DNA of 64,000 nt, from NCBI GenBank assembly GCA_026874595.1, contig CM049311.1, forward strand, positions 18,685,676-18,749,675, in the 5' to 3' direction. Position 1 is the stretch's first letter, and each line of letters opens with the position of its first letter. Below the pieces are notes generated by a model, which worked only from the letters and a program-made list of their open reading frames with translations, searched no databases and was not told where the DNA came from. The position numbers and the translations under genes are program-made. The stretch comes from Sipunculus nudus (Eukaryota; Annelida; Sipuncula; Golfingiida; Sipunculidae). Positions 1 through 8,195 of the stretch are shown here, piece by piece.

Positions 1-1508
1 CAGTCGCGGATGTCTGTTTGTCTGTTTGTTGCTTGCCGGAAATCTTCGATTTCTGCAAGCAGGTTGGTCAGTCGCGGATGTCTGTTTGTCTGTTTGTCTG
101 TCTGTCTGTCTGTGTACTCTCTACAGGCCACAATTTTCCAGCAATTGCTTTCAAACTTATACAGCTGGTAGACAATCAAAAGTCCTCGAGGCCTATCGTT
201 ATTGGCCGACATAGGTCCAAGGTCAAGGTCAAGGTCATCAAAAGTATACAAAACGGTTTTTTGTTCATATCTGTGTTAATATTGGTCGTATCTACTTCAA
301 CAGTAGCTCATTTTAATCGTCATTCCAAGGCCTGTTTTCTGGTGTGTAGCTGACTCAATTTGCGGTAACCATGGTAACGCATTTTTGGGGAAAAGTGCTG
401 ATATTTTTCTAAATTTGTCAGTTTTAAAGCTACAGAGGTCTAGTTTTTTGCTTCAGGTAGCATTCACCTAGTACTACAAGATTCTATTAAGAGTCTCGCA
501 ATATCTCGTATAATATCTCGTCAAACGAGATAATTCGAGATTTCAGTAATCTTGCCCTGGAGGCCACAGTTTTGCAGGAATCTTTTTGAAACTGGCATAT
601 CTTAAGTCCTACACTATTATCTCGAAATCAATTTTTCATTTTTTTAATGCGGCCGCTAGGGGGCGCTGGGTGCAAACCTCCCCAACATATCATGTTTTGG
701 CAATATCTCCAAAATTATAAGCCTCAATTACAAAAACTATAGTTTATTTTTTTCATCTAAGTCTTCTTCATGAACTCGTTTAGTCATCTGGTCTCAATCT
801 TGTGTCACTTTGTCTGTGTGTCCGTCTGTTTCTTAGTTGTCCTCAAATCCGCTTGCTTGCCGGTTCTTGCGTCTCACATATAGCCTTCTACAGGACACAG
901 TTTTGAAAGAATATTTTTAAAACTATTACATCTTATGTCTCACACTAATATCTCGAAACGGATTTTCCATTTTCCAGAATTGGCCGCTAGGGGGCGCTGC
1001 ACATGACCCTCACACACATATCATCATATTGGCCATATCTCTAAAACCCAAAGACTCAATTACATAAACCATAGCTTATGTTCTTCGTCTGAGTCTTCTC
1101 CATAACCTGGTTAAGTCATCTGGTCTCGGTCTTGTGTCACTTTGTCAGTATGTCCATATAAACGGAGGGAAACCTGAATGCACAGAGTCATGCAGGAATG
1201 CACGATGACACGCGTTTTAGTAAGACAAAGACTCGTGTAGGTATGAGCGACAATCAGCGCAGTTTGCTCGTTTTGTGTAGGGTCCATCGGGCCAAATGCC
1301 AATTCAGGCCCGCAGCCGACGGGATGAATTAATTGGCGTAGCGGGGACCACGGCCATTTCCTGGTAAAAACTTGGGAATAAATATACCGGACGGGCTGAC
1401 CATTTTCTCAGGGCCATAGGAATGTCACCATTCCAGTGTGCCCTCAGACCTGGTCAGACCTGGTCAGACCTAAAACGCGTGCCTGCACATCTGTGCGCAT
1501 GCAGGTGA
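1..1508 (+). repeat. Monomer 0, 5'-truncated by window edge
   Basis: Position 1 corresponds to position 1673 of the next copy, so the first 164 bases of this monomer (T-run, first minisatellite unit and most of the second) lie outside the window. It carries C at 197, where all copies except the one at 4853 have T (CG versus TG). CTCF-like sites are at 650-668 and 981-999. Confidence 0.95.
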
Positions 1509-1559
1509 TTGCTGTCCAAAGTTTCGGTCGGTGAGTCCTTCAGGAAAGGACCCGAACGG

Positions 1560-1570
1560 TTTTTTTTTTT
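1560..1570 (+). repeat. T11 homopolymer run (map copy)
   Basis: Eleven T residues lie immediately before the minisatellite. The run is T10 in the monomer at 6525. It is T12 in the monomers at 28240, 34928 and 36590, where the preceding G (offset 50) is replaced by T. It could be a relic of an inserted poly(A/T) tail or could act as an RNA polymerase III stop, but there is no A/B box pair to support a Pol III unit. Confidence 0.9.
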
Positions 1571-1571
1571 A

Positions 1572-1767
1572 ATTGCTCGCCGGAAATCTTCCATTTCTGC
1601 AGGCAGGTTGGCCAGTCGCAAATATCTGTTTATTGCTTGCCGGAAATCTTCGATTTCTGCAAGCAGGTTGGTCAGTCGCGGATGTCTGTTTGTCTGTTTG
1701 TTGCTTGCCGGAAATCTTCGATTTCTGCAAGCAGGTTGGTCAGTCGCGGATGTCTGTTTGTCTGTTT
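1572..1767 (+). repeat. 60/68-bp minisatellite, three units (map copy)
   Basis: Unit 1 is 1572-1631 (60 bp), unit 2 is 1632-1699 (68 bp) and unit 3 is 1700-1767 (68 bp). Units 2 and 3 are almost identical and carry an extra TGTCTGTT. Unit 1 is diverged (GCTCGC for GCTTGC, CCATTTC for CGATTTC). Units 2 and 3 each contain a two-stem inverted repeat: GCTTGC pairs with GCAAGC, and inside it GAAATC pairs with GATTTC across a TTC loop. Unit 1 has lost the outer stem. The overlapping open frames reported by simple translation come from this block and are not genes. Confidence 0.93.
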
Positions 1768-1786
1768 GTCTGTCTGTCTGTCTGTG
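1751..1786 (+). repeat. TGTC/TGTT tetranucleotide microsatellite (map copy)
   Basis: This run of TGTC and TGTT tetranucleotides grows out of the end of the third minisatellite unit. A shorter TGTCTGTTTGTCTGTT lies at the end of unit 2. I saw no length change of this tract among the copies, which is unusual for a microsatellite and fits very recent copying of the whole monomer. Confidence 0.9.
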
Positions 1787-1791
1787 TACTC

Positions 1792-1850
1792 TCTACAGGC
1801 CACAATTTTCCAGCAATTGCTTTCAAACTTATACAGCTGGTAGACAATCA
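1792..1850 (+). repeat. Module C, diverged relative of modules A and B (map copy)
   Basis: It starts with TCTACAGGCCACAATTTT, which matches the start of module B (2559) at 16 of 18 positions, followed by a looser match around the 'TTTCAAACTTATACA' stretch. Like module B it is preceded by a CTGT-rich stretch containing GCTTGCCGG. It does not include a CTCF-like site. I read it as an older copy of the same ancestral module; alignment beyond about 60 bp is uncertain. Confidence 0.6.
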
Positions 1851-1884
1851 AAAGTCCTCGAGGCCTATTGTTATTGGCCGACAT

Positions 1885-1909
1885 AGGTCCAAGGTCAAGG
1901 TCAAGGTCA
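1885..1909 (+). promoter_or_regulatory. Triple AGGTCA nuclear-receptor-type element (map copy)
   Basis: Three AGGTCA half-sites abut with no spacer at 1892-1897, 1898-1903 and 1904-1909. A degenerate AGGTCC at 1885-1890 precedes them with one base between. TCAAGGTCA therefore occurs twice (1895-1903, 1901-1909). In known animal biology, TCAAGGTCA is the extended monomer site of the ERR and NR5A/FTZ-F1 receptors, and AGGTCA repeats with zero spacing (DR0) are the preferred site of NR6A1/GCNF. I noticed no variant of it in any copy. Function is inferred from motif only; a simple 6-bp tandem repeat is the alternative. Confidence 0.6.
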
Positions 1910-2022
1910 TCAAAAGTATACAAAACGGTTTTTTGTTCATATCTGTGTTAATATTGGTCGTATCTACTTCAACAGTAGCTCATTTTAATCGTCATTCCAA
2001 GGCCTGTTTTCTGGTGTGTAGC

Positions 2023-2029
2023 TGACTCA
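2023..2029 (+). promoter_or_regulatory. AP-1-type heptamer TGACTCA (map copy)
   Basis: This is an exact TGACTCA match to the AP-1 (Fos/Jun) site, 13 bp-scale upstream of the GGTAAC pair. A 7-bp match is expected by chance fairly often in 1.7 kb, so this is a weak call. Confidence 0.25.
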
Positions 2030-2035
2030 ATTTGC

Positions 2036-2050
2036 GGTAACCATGGTAAC
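2036..2050 (+). promoter_or_regulatory. GGTAAC-CAT-GGTAAC element, RFX X-box-like (map copy)
   Basis: The hexamer GGTAAC occurs twice as a direct repeat with a CAT spacer. Read from 2037, GTAACCATGGTAAC agrees with the RFX X-box pattern GTTNCCATGGNAAC except for A in place of the third T; the right half-site GGTAAC is perfect. RFX factors bind such sites in animals. Functional status is not shown by the sequence. Confidence 0.35.
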
Positions 2051-2174
2051 GCATTTTTGGGGAAAAGTGCTGATATTTTTCTAAATTTGTCAGTTTTAAA
2101 GCTACAGAGGTCTAGTTTTTTGCTTCAGGTAGCATTCACCTAGTACTACAAGATTCTATTAAGAGTCTCGCAAT

Positions 2175-2213
2175 ATCTCGTATAATATCTCGTCAAACGA
2201 GATAATTCGAGAT
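2175..2213 (+). repeat. Nested inverted repeat of ATCTCG/CGAGAT boxes (map copy)
   Basis: Inner stem: TATCTCGT (2186-2193) pairs perfectly with ACGAGATA (2197-2204) across a CAA loop. Outer arms ATCTCG (2175-2180) and CGAGAT (2208-2213) can pair around it. Further ATCTCG boxes occur at 2291-2296 in module A and 2622-2627 in module B, and related ATATCTC boxes follow each CTCF-like site. This could be a protein-binding palindrome or an RNA or DNA hairpin. Confidence 0.7.
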
Positions 2214-2227
2214 TTCAGTAATCTTGC

Positions 2228-2515
2228 CCTGGAGGCCACAGTTTTGCAGGAATCTTTTTGAAACTGGCATATCTTAAGTCCTACACTATTATCTCGAAAT
2301 CAATTTTTCATTTTTTTAATGCGGCCGCTAGGGGGCGCTGGGTGCAAACCTCCCCAACATATCATGTTTTGGCAATATCTCCAAAATTATAAGCCTCAAT
2401 TACAAAAACTATAGTTTATTTTTTTCATCTAAGTCTTCTTCATGAACTCGTTTAGTCATCTGGTCTCAATCTTGTGTCACTTTGTCTGTGTGTCCGTCTG
2501 TTTCTTAGTTGTCCT
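2228..2515 (+). repeat. Module A, first copy of an internal ~331-bp duplication (map copy)
   Basis: It aligns with module B across its whole length. Landmark pairs are CACAGTTTT (2237 and 2568), ATCTCGAAA (2291 and 2622), the CTCF-like site (2322 and 2653), and TGGTCTC followed by CTTGTGTCACTTTGTC (2461 and 2793). The offset is 331-332 bp throughout, so almost no net indels have accumulated, while substitutions are numerous. The divergence between A and B is far greater than between monomers, so this duplication predates the array. Confidence 0.85.
2322..2340 (+). promoter_or_regulatory. CTCF-like site A (map copy)
   Basis: CGGCCGCTAGGGGGCGCTG matches 18 of 19 positions of the vertebrate CTCF core as I know it (YGRCCASYAGRKGGCRSYR); only G for A at position 6 differs. 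The site lies at monomer offset 813-831 and occurs 38 times in the window, in monomers 0 to 37, always on the same strand; I noticed no altered copy. It overlaps GCGGCCGC (2321-2328), a NotI site present once per monomer. Three CpGs lie in or at the edge of the site. Binding requires that the host has a CTCF with this specificity, which is inferred. Confidence 0.6.
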
Positions 2516-2558
2516 CAAATCCGCTTGCTTGCCGGTTCTTGCGTCTCACATATAGCCT

Positions 2559-2830
2559 TCTACAGGACACAGTTTTGAAAGAATATTTTTAAAACTATTA
2601 CATCTTATGTCTCACACTAATATCTCGAAACAGATTTTCCATTTTCCAGAATTGGCCGCTAGGGGGCGCTGCACATGACCCTCACACACATATCATCATA
2701 TTGGCCATATCTCTAAAACCCAAAGACTCAATTACATAAACCATAGCTTATGTTCTTCGTCTGAGTCTTCTCCATAACCTGGTTAAGTCATCTGGTCTCG
2801 GTCTTGTGTCACTTTGTCAGTATGTCCATA
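2559..2830 (+). repeat. Module B, second copy of the internal duplication (map copy)
   Basis: It begins TCTACAGGACACAGTTTT and runs through the second CTCF-like site to about CAGTATGTCCATA. It is colinear with module A at 331-332 bp. The segment between A and B (about 2516-2558) holds GCTTGCTTGCCGG, an echo of the minisatellite unit, which suggests that A, B and C all derive from one ancestral module made of a CTGT-rich part, a GCTTGCCGG part and a TCTACAGG part. Confidence 0.85.
2653..2671 (+). promoter_or_regulatory. CTCF-like site B (map copy)
   Basis: TGGCCGCTAGGGGGCGCTG also matches 18 of 19 positions of the CTCF core, with the same single deviation at position 6. It is 331 bp downstream of site A and in the same orientation, at offset 1144-1162. 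It occurs 38 times in the window (shifted by one base in the monomers at 6525, 49966 and 54973). The flanks differ from those of site A, while the central CGCTAGGGGGCGCTG is unchanged. Confidence 0.6.
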
Positions 2831-3114
2831 TAAACGGAGGGAAACCTGAATGCACAGAGTCATGCAGGAATGCACGATGACACGCGTTTTAGTAAGACAA
2901 AGACTCGTGTAGGTATGAGCGACAATCAGCGCAGTTTGCTCGTTTTGTGTAGGGTCCATCGGGCCAAATGCCAATTCAGGCCCGCAGCCGACGGGATGAA
3001 TTAATTGGCGTAGCGGGGACCACGGCCATTTCCTGGTAAAAACTTGGGAATAAATATACCGGACGGGCTGACCATTTTCTCAGGGCCATAGGAATGTCAC
3101 CATTCCAGTGTGCC
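2831..3114 (+). other. Monomer segment without recognised structure (map copy)
   Basis: It has no similarity to modules A, B or C that I can see. The minus strand has a 63-codon open frame (2783-2974) starting at TTG, with no recognisable domain. GAATGCAC occurs twice, 20 bp apart (2848 and 2868). A single AATAAA is at 3049-3054; one such hexamer is expected by chance and does not show a transcript end. It is slightly richer in G+C and CpG than the rest of the monomer by eye. Confidence 0.6.
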
Positions 3115-3143
3115 CTCAGACCTGGTCAGACCTGGTCAGACCT
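3115..3143 (+). repeat. 10-bp GGTCAGACCT minisatellite (map copy)
   Basis: There is one degenerate unit (CTCAGACCT, 3115-3123) and two exact units (3124-3133, 3134-3143). Each unit carries GGTC-A-GACC dyad symmetry. Six monomers have lost one exact unit, which accounts for every 1,662-bp monomer in the window. Replication slippage or unequal exchange is the likely cause. Confidence 0.95.
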
Positions 3144-3153
3144 AAAACGCGTG

Positions 3154-3177
3154 CCTGCACATCTGTGCGCATGCAGG
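3154..3177 (+). repeat. Short inverted repeat CCTGCA...TGCAGG (map copy)
   Basis: CCTGCA (3154-3159) is complementary to TGCAGG (3172-3177). Alternatively GCACA pairs with TGTGC across a TC loop inside it. The two pairings exclude each other. Small inverted repeats of this size are common by chance. Confidence 0.5.
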
Positions 3178-3180
3178 TGA

Positions 3181-4852
3181 TTGCTGTCCAAAGTTTCGGT
3201 CGGTGAGTCCTTCAGGAAAGGACCCGAACGGTTTTTTTTTTTAATTGCTCGCCGGAAATCTTCCATTTCTGCAGGCAGGTTGGCCAGTCGCAAATATCTG
3301 TTTATTGCTTGCCGGAAATCTTCGATTTCTGCAAGCAGGTTGGTCAGTCGCGGATGTCTGTTTGTCTGTTTGTTGCTTGCCGGAAATCTTCGATTTCTGC
3401 AAGCAGGTTGGTCAGTCGCGGATGTCTGTTTGTCTGTTTGTCTGTCTGTCTGTCTGTGTACTCTCTACAGGCCACAATTTTCCAGCAATTGCTTTCAAAC
3501 TTATACAGCTGGTAGACAATCAAAAGTCCTCGAGGCCTATTGTTATTGGCCGACATAGGTCCAAGGTCAAGGTCAAGGTCATCAAAAGTATACAAAACGG
3601 TTTTTTGTTCATATCTGTGTTAATATTGGTCGTATCTACTTCAACAGTAGCTCATTTTAATCGTCATTCCAAGGCCTGTTTTCTGGTGTGTAGCTGACTC
3701 AATTTGCGGTAACCATGGTAACGCATTTTTGGGGAAAAGTGCTGATATTTTTCTAAATTTGTCAGTTTTAAAGCTACAGAGGTCTAGTTTTTTGCTTCAG
3801 GTAGCATTCACCTAGTACTACAAGATTCTATTAAGAGTCTCGCAATATCTCGTATAATATCTCGTCAAACGAGATAATTCGAGATTTCAGTAATCTTGCC
3901 CTGGAGGCCACAGTTTTGCAGGAATCTTTTTGAAACTGGCATATCTTAAGTCCTACACTATTATCTCGAAATCAATTTTTCATTTTTTTAATGCGGCCGC
4001 TAGGGGGCGCTGGGTGCAAACCTCCCCAACATATCATGTTTTGGCAATATCTCCAAAATTATAAGCCTCAATTACAAAAACTATAGTTTATTTTTTTCAT
4101 CTAAGTCTTCTTCATGAACTCGTTTAGTCATCTGGTCTCAATCTTGTGTCACTTTGTCTGTGTGTCCGTCTGTTTCTTAGTTGTCCTCAAATCCGCTTGC
4201 TTGCCGGTTCTTGCGTCTCACATATAGCCTTCTACAGGACACAGTTTTGAAAGAATATTTTTAAAACTATTACATCTTATGTCTCACACTAATATCTCGA
4301 AACGGATTTTCCATTTTCCAGAATTGGCCGCTAGGGGGCGCTGCACATGACCCTCACACACATATCATCATATTGGCCATATCTCTAAAACCCAAAGACT
4401 CAATTACATAAACCATAGCTTATGTTCTTCGTCTGAGTCTTCTCCATAACCTGGTTAAGTCATCTGGTCTCGGTCTTGTGTCACTTTGTCAGTATGTCCA
4501 TATAAACGGAGGGAAACCTGAATGCACAGAGTCATGCAGGAATGCACGATGACACGCGTTTTAGTAAGACAAAGACTCGTGTAGGTATGAGCGACAATCA
4601 GCGCAGTTTGCTCGTTTTGTGTAGGGTCCATCGGGCCAAATGCCAATTCAGGCCCGCAGCCGACGGGATGAATTAATTGGCGTAGCGGGGACCACGGCCA
4701 TTTCCTGGTAAAAACTTGGGAATAAATATACCGGACGGGCTGACCATTTTCTCAGGGCCATAGGAATGTCACCATTCCAGTGTGCCCTCAGACCTGGTCA
4801 GACCTGGTCAGACCTAAAACGCGTGCCTGCACATCTGTGCGCATGCAGGTGA
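3181..4852 (+). repeat. Monomer 2, canonical
   Basis: Length 1,672 bp. I saw no departure from the majority sequence. Confidence 0.95.
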
Positions 4853-6524
4853 TTGCTGTCCAAAGTTTCGGTCGGTGAGTCCTTCAGGAAAGGACCCGAA
4901 CGGTTTTTTTTTTTAATTGCTCGCCGGAAATCTTCCATTTCTGCAGGCAGGTTGGCCAGTCGCAAATATCTGTTTATTGCTTGCCGGAAATCTTCGATTT
5001 CTGCAAGCAGGTTGGTCAGTCGCGGATGTCTGTTTGTCTGTTTGTTGCTTGCCGGAAATCTTCGATTTCTGCAAGCAGGTTGGTCAGTCGCGGATGTCTG
5101 TTTGTCTGTTTGTCTGTCTGTCTGTCTGTGTACTCTCTACAGGCCACAATTTTCCAGCAATTGCTTTCAAACTTATACAGCTGGTAGACAATCAAAAGTC
5201 CTCGAGGCCTATCGTTATTGGCCGACATAGGTCCAAGGTCAAGGTCAAGGTCATCAAAAGTATACAAAACGGTTTTTTGTTCATATCTGTGTTAATATTG
5301 GTCGTATCTACTTCAACAGTAGCTCATTTTAATCGTCATTCCAAGGCCTGTTTTCTGGTGTGTAGCTGACTCAATTTGCGGTAACCATGGTAACGCATTT
5401 TTGGGGAAAAGTGCTGATATTTTTCTAAATTTGTCAGTTTTAAAGCTACAGAGGTCTAGTTTTTTGCTTCAGGTAGCATTCACCTAGTACTACAAGATTC
5501 TATTAAGAGTCTCGCAATATCTCGTATAATATCTCGTCAAACGAGATAATTCGAGATTTCAGTAATCTTGCCCTGGAGGCCACAGTTTTGCAGGAATCTT
5601 TTTGAAACTGGCATATCTTAAGTCCTACACTATTATCTCGAAATCAATTTTTCATTTTTTTAATGCGGCCGCTAGGGGGCGCTGGGTGCAAACCTCCCCA
5701 ACATATCATGTTTTGGCAATATCTCCAAAATTATAAGCCTCAATTACAAAAACTATAGTTTATTTTTTTCATCTAAGTCTTCTTCATGAACTCGTTTAGT
5801 CATCTGGTCTCAATCTTGTGTCACTTTGTCTGTGTGTCCGTCTGTTTCTTAGTTGTCCTCAAATCCGCTTGCTTGCCGGTTCTTGCGTCTCACATATAGC
5901 CTTCTACAGGACACAGTTTTGAAAGAATATTTTTAAAACTATTACATCTAATGTCTCACACTAATATCTCGAAACGGATTTTCCATTTTCCAGAATTGGC
6001 CGCTAGGGGGCGCTGCACATGACCCTCACACACATATCATCATATTGGCCATATCTCTAAAACCCAAAGACTCAATTACATAAACCATAGCTTATGTTCT
6101 TCGTCTGAGTCTTCTCCATAACCTGGTTAAGTCATCTGGTCTCGGTCTTGTGTCACTTTGTCAGTATGTCCATATAAACGGAGGGAAACCTGAATGCACA
6201 GAGTCATGCAGGAATGCACGATGACACGCGTTTTAGTAAGACAAAGACTCGTGTAGGTATGAGCGACAATCAGCGCAGTTTGCTCGTTTTGTGTAGGGTC
6301 CATCGGGCCAAATGCCAATTCAGGCCCGCAGCCGACGGGATGAATTAATTGGCGTAGCGGGGACCACGGCCATTTCCTGGTAAAAACTTGGGAATAAATA
6401 TACCGGACGGGCTGACCATTTTCTCAGGGCCATAGGAATGTCACCATTCCAGTGTGCCCTCAGACCTGGTCAGACCTGGTCAGACCTAAAACGCGTGCCT
6501 GCACATCTGTGCGCATGCAGGTGA
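4853..6524 (+). repeat. Monomer 3, with two variants
   Basis: Length 1,672 bp. C at 5213 (majority T; shared only with monomer 0) and A at 5950 (majority T; private). Confidence 0.95.
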
Positions 6525-8195
6525 TTGCTGTCCAAAGTTTCGGTCGGTGAGTCCTTCAGGAAAGGACCCGAACGGTTTTTTTTTTAATTGCTCGCCGGAA
6601 ATCTTCCATTTCTGCAGGCAGGTTGGCCAGTCGCAAATATCTGTTTATTGCTTGCCGGAAATCTTCGATTTCTGCAAGCAGGTTGGTCAGTCGCGGATGT
6701 CTGTTTGTCTGTTTGTTGCTTGCCGGAAATCTTCGATTTCTGCAAGCAGGTTGGTCAGTCGCGGATGTCTGTTTGTCTGTTTGTCTGTCTGTCTGTCTGT
6801 GTACTCTCTACAGGCCACAATTTTCCAGCAATTGCTTTCAAACTTATACAGCTGGTAGACAATCAAAAGTCCTCGAGGCCTATTGTTATTGGCCGACATA
6901 GGTCCAAGGTCAAGGTCAAGGTCATCAAAAGTATACAAAACGGTTTTTTGTTCATATCTGTGTTAATATTGGTCGTATCTACTTCAACAGTAGCTCATTT
7001 TAATCGTCATTCCAAGGCCTGTTTTCTGGTGTGTAGCTGACTCAATTTGCGGTAACCATGGTAACGCATTTTTGGGGAAAAGTGCTGATATTTTTCTAAA
7101 TTTGTCAGTTTTAAAGCTACAGAGGTCTAGTTTTTTGCTTCAGGTAGCATTCACCTAGTACTACAAGATTCTATTAAGAGTCTCGCAATATCTCGTATAA
7201 TATCTCGTCAAACGAGATAATTCGAGATTTCAGTAATCTTGCCCTGGAGGCCACAGTTTTGCAGGAATCTTTTTGAAACTGGCATATCTTAAGTCCTACA
7301 CTATTATCTCGAAATCAATTTTTCATTTTTTTAATGCGGCCGCTAGGGGGCGCTGGGTGCAAACCTCCCCAACATATCATGTTTTGGCAATATCTCCAAA
7401 ATTATAAGCCTCAATTACAAAAACTATAGTTTATTTTTTTCATCTAAGTCTTCTTCATGAACTCGTTTAGTCATCTGGTCTCAATCTTGTGTCACTTTGT
7501 CTGTGTGTCCGTCTGTTTCTTAGTTGTCCTCAAATCCGCTTGCTTGCCGGTTCTTGCGTCTCACATATAGCCTTCTACAGGACACAGTTTTGAAAGAATA
7601 TTTTTAAAACTATTACATCTTATGTCTCACACTAATATCTCGAAACGGATTTTCCATTTTCCAGAATTGGCCGCTAGGGGGCGCTGCACATGACCCTCAC
7701 ACACATATCATCATATTGGCCATATCTCTAAAACCCAAAGACTCAATTACATAAACCATAGCTTATGTTCTTCGTCTGAGTCTTCTCCATAACCTGGTTA
7801 AGTCATCTGGTCTCGGTCTTGTGTCACTTTGTCAGTATGTCCATATAAACGGAGGGAAACCTGAATGCACAGAGTCATGCAGGAATGCACGATGACACGC
7901 GTTTTAGTAAGACAAAGACTCGTGTAGGTATGAGCGACAATCAGCGCAGTTTGCTCGTTTTGTGTAGGGTCCATCGGGCCAAATGCCAATTCAGGCCCGC
8001 AGCCGACGGGATGAATTAATTGGCGTAGCGGGGACCACGGCCATTTCCTGGTAAAAACTTGGGAATAAATATACCGGACGGGCTGACCATTTTCTCAGGG
8101 CCATAGGAATGTCACCATTCCAGTGTGCCCTCAGACCTGGTCAGACCTGGTCAGACCTAAAACGCGTGCCTGCACATCTGTGCGCATGCAGGTGA
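6525..8195 (+). repeat. Monomer 4, 1,671 bp
   Basis: One T is missing from the homopolymer (T10), shifting all internal offsets by minus one. This frameshift changes which spurious open frames appear. Confidence 0.95.

Larger units (their letters stand above)
1509..3180 (+). repeat. Monomer 1, used as the map copy for internal features
   Basis: This is the first complete 1,672-bp monomer, and the internal features below are mapped on it. Add 1,672 repeatedly (with the small offsets noted for variant monomers) to find them in other copies. Its only private feature is A at 2632 instead of G (CG to CA), shared with the monomer at 11540. It contains no gene. Confidence 0.97.

Noticed and set aside
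1111-1302. 63-codon minus-strand open frame in each monomer
   Set aside because: TTG start, short, no recognisable domain or signal, no intron or upstream context. It remains the least repetitive of the open frames, but nothing supports coding.
1572-1767. CRISPR-like repeat-spacer pattern
   Set aside because: Only three adjacent units of 60-68 bp with no unique spacers; the setting is a eukaryotic-type satellite.
1509-1886. 125-codon plus-strand open frame recurring in nearly every monomer, with 150- and 68-codon frames overlapping it
   Set aside because: All start at TTG. They overlap in three frames across the same 60-68 bp minisatellite and TGTC tract, have low-complexity Ser/Cys/Leu/Val content, and match no family I know. 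Their conservation reflects array homogeneity. Open frames here are a by-product of the repeat.
1672-1923. 83-codon minus-strand open frame, repeated in each monomer
   Set aside because: It is the antisense shadow of the minisatellite and AGGTCA region, begins at TTG, and carries a TDRQTDKQTNR-type low-complexity stretch from the microsatellite.
2321-2328. Cloning-vector origin suggested by the NotI site GCGGCCGC
   Set aside because: The octamer is part of the CTCF-like site, shares its core with site B, and recurs in every monomer; no vector sequence is present.
3049-3054. AATAAA as a polyadenylation signal
   Set aside because: A single hexamer in 1.67 kb of AT-rich sequence is expected by chance and there is no gene upstream.
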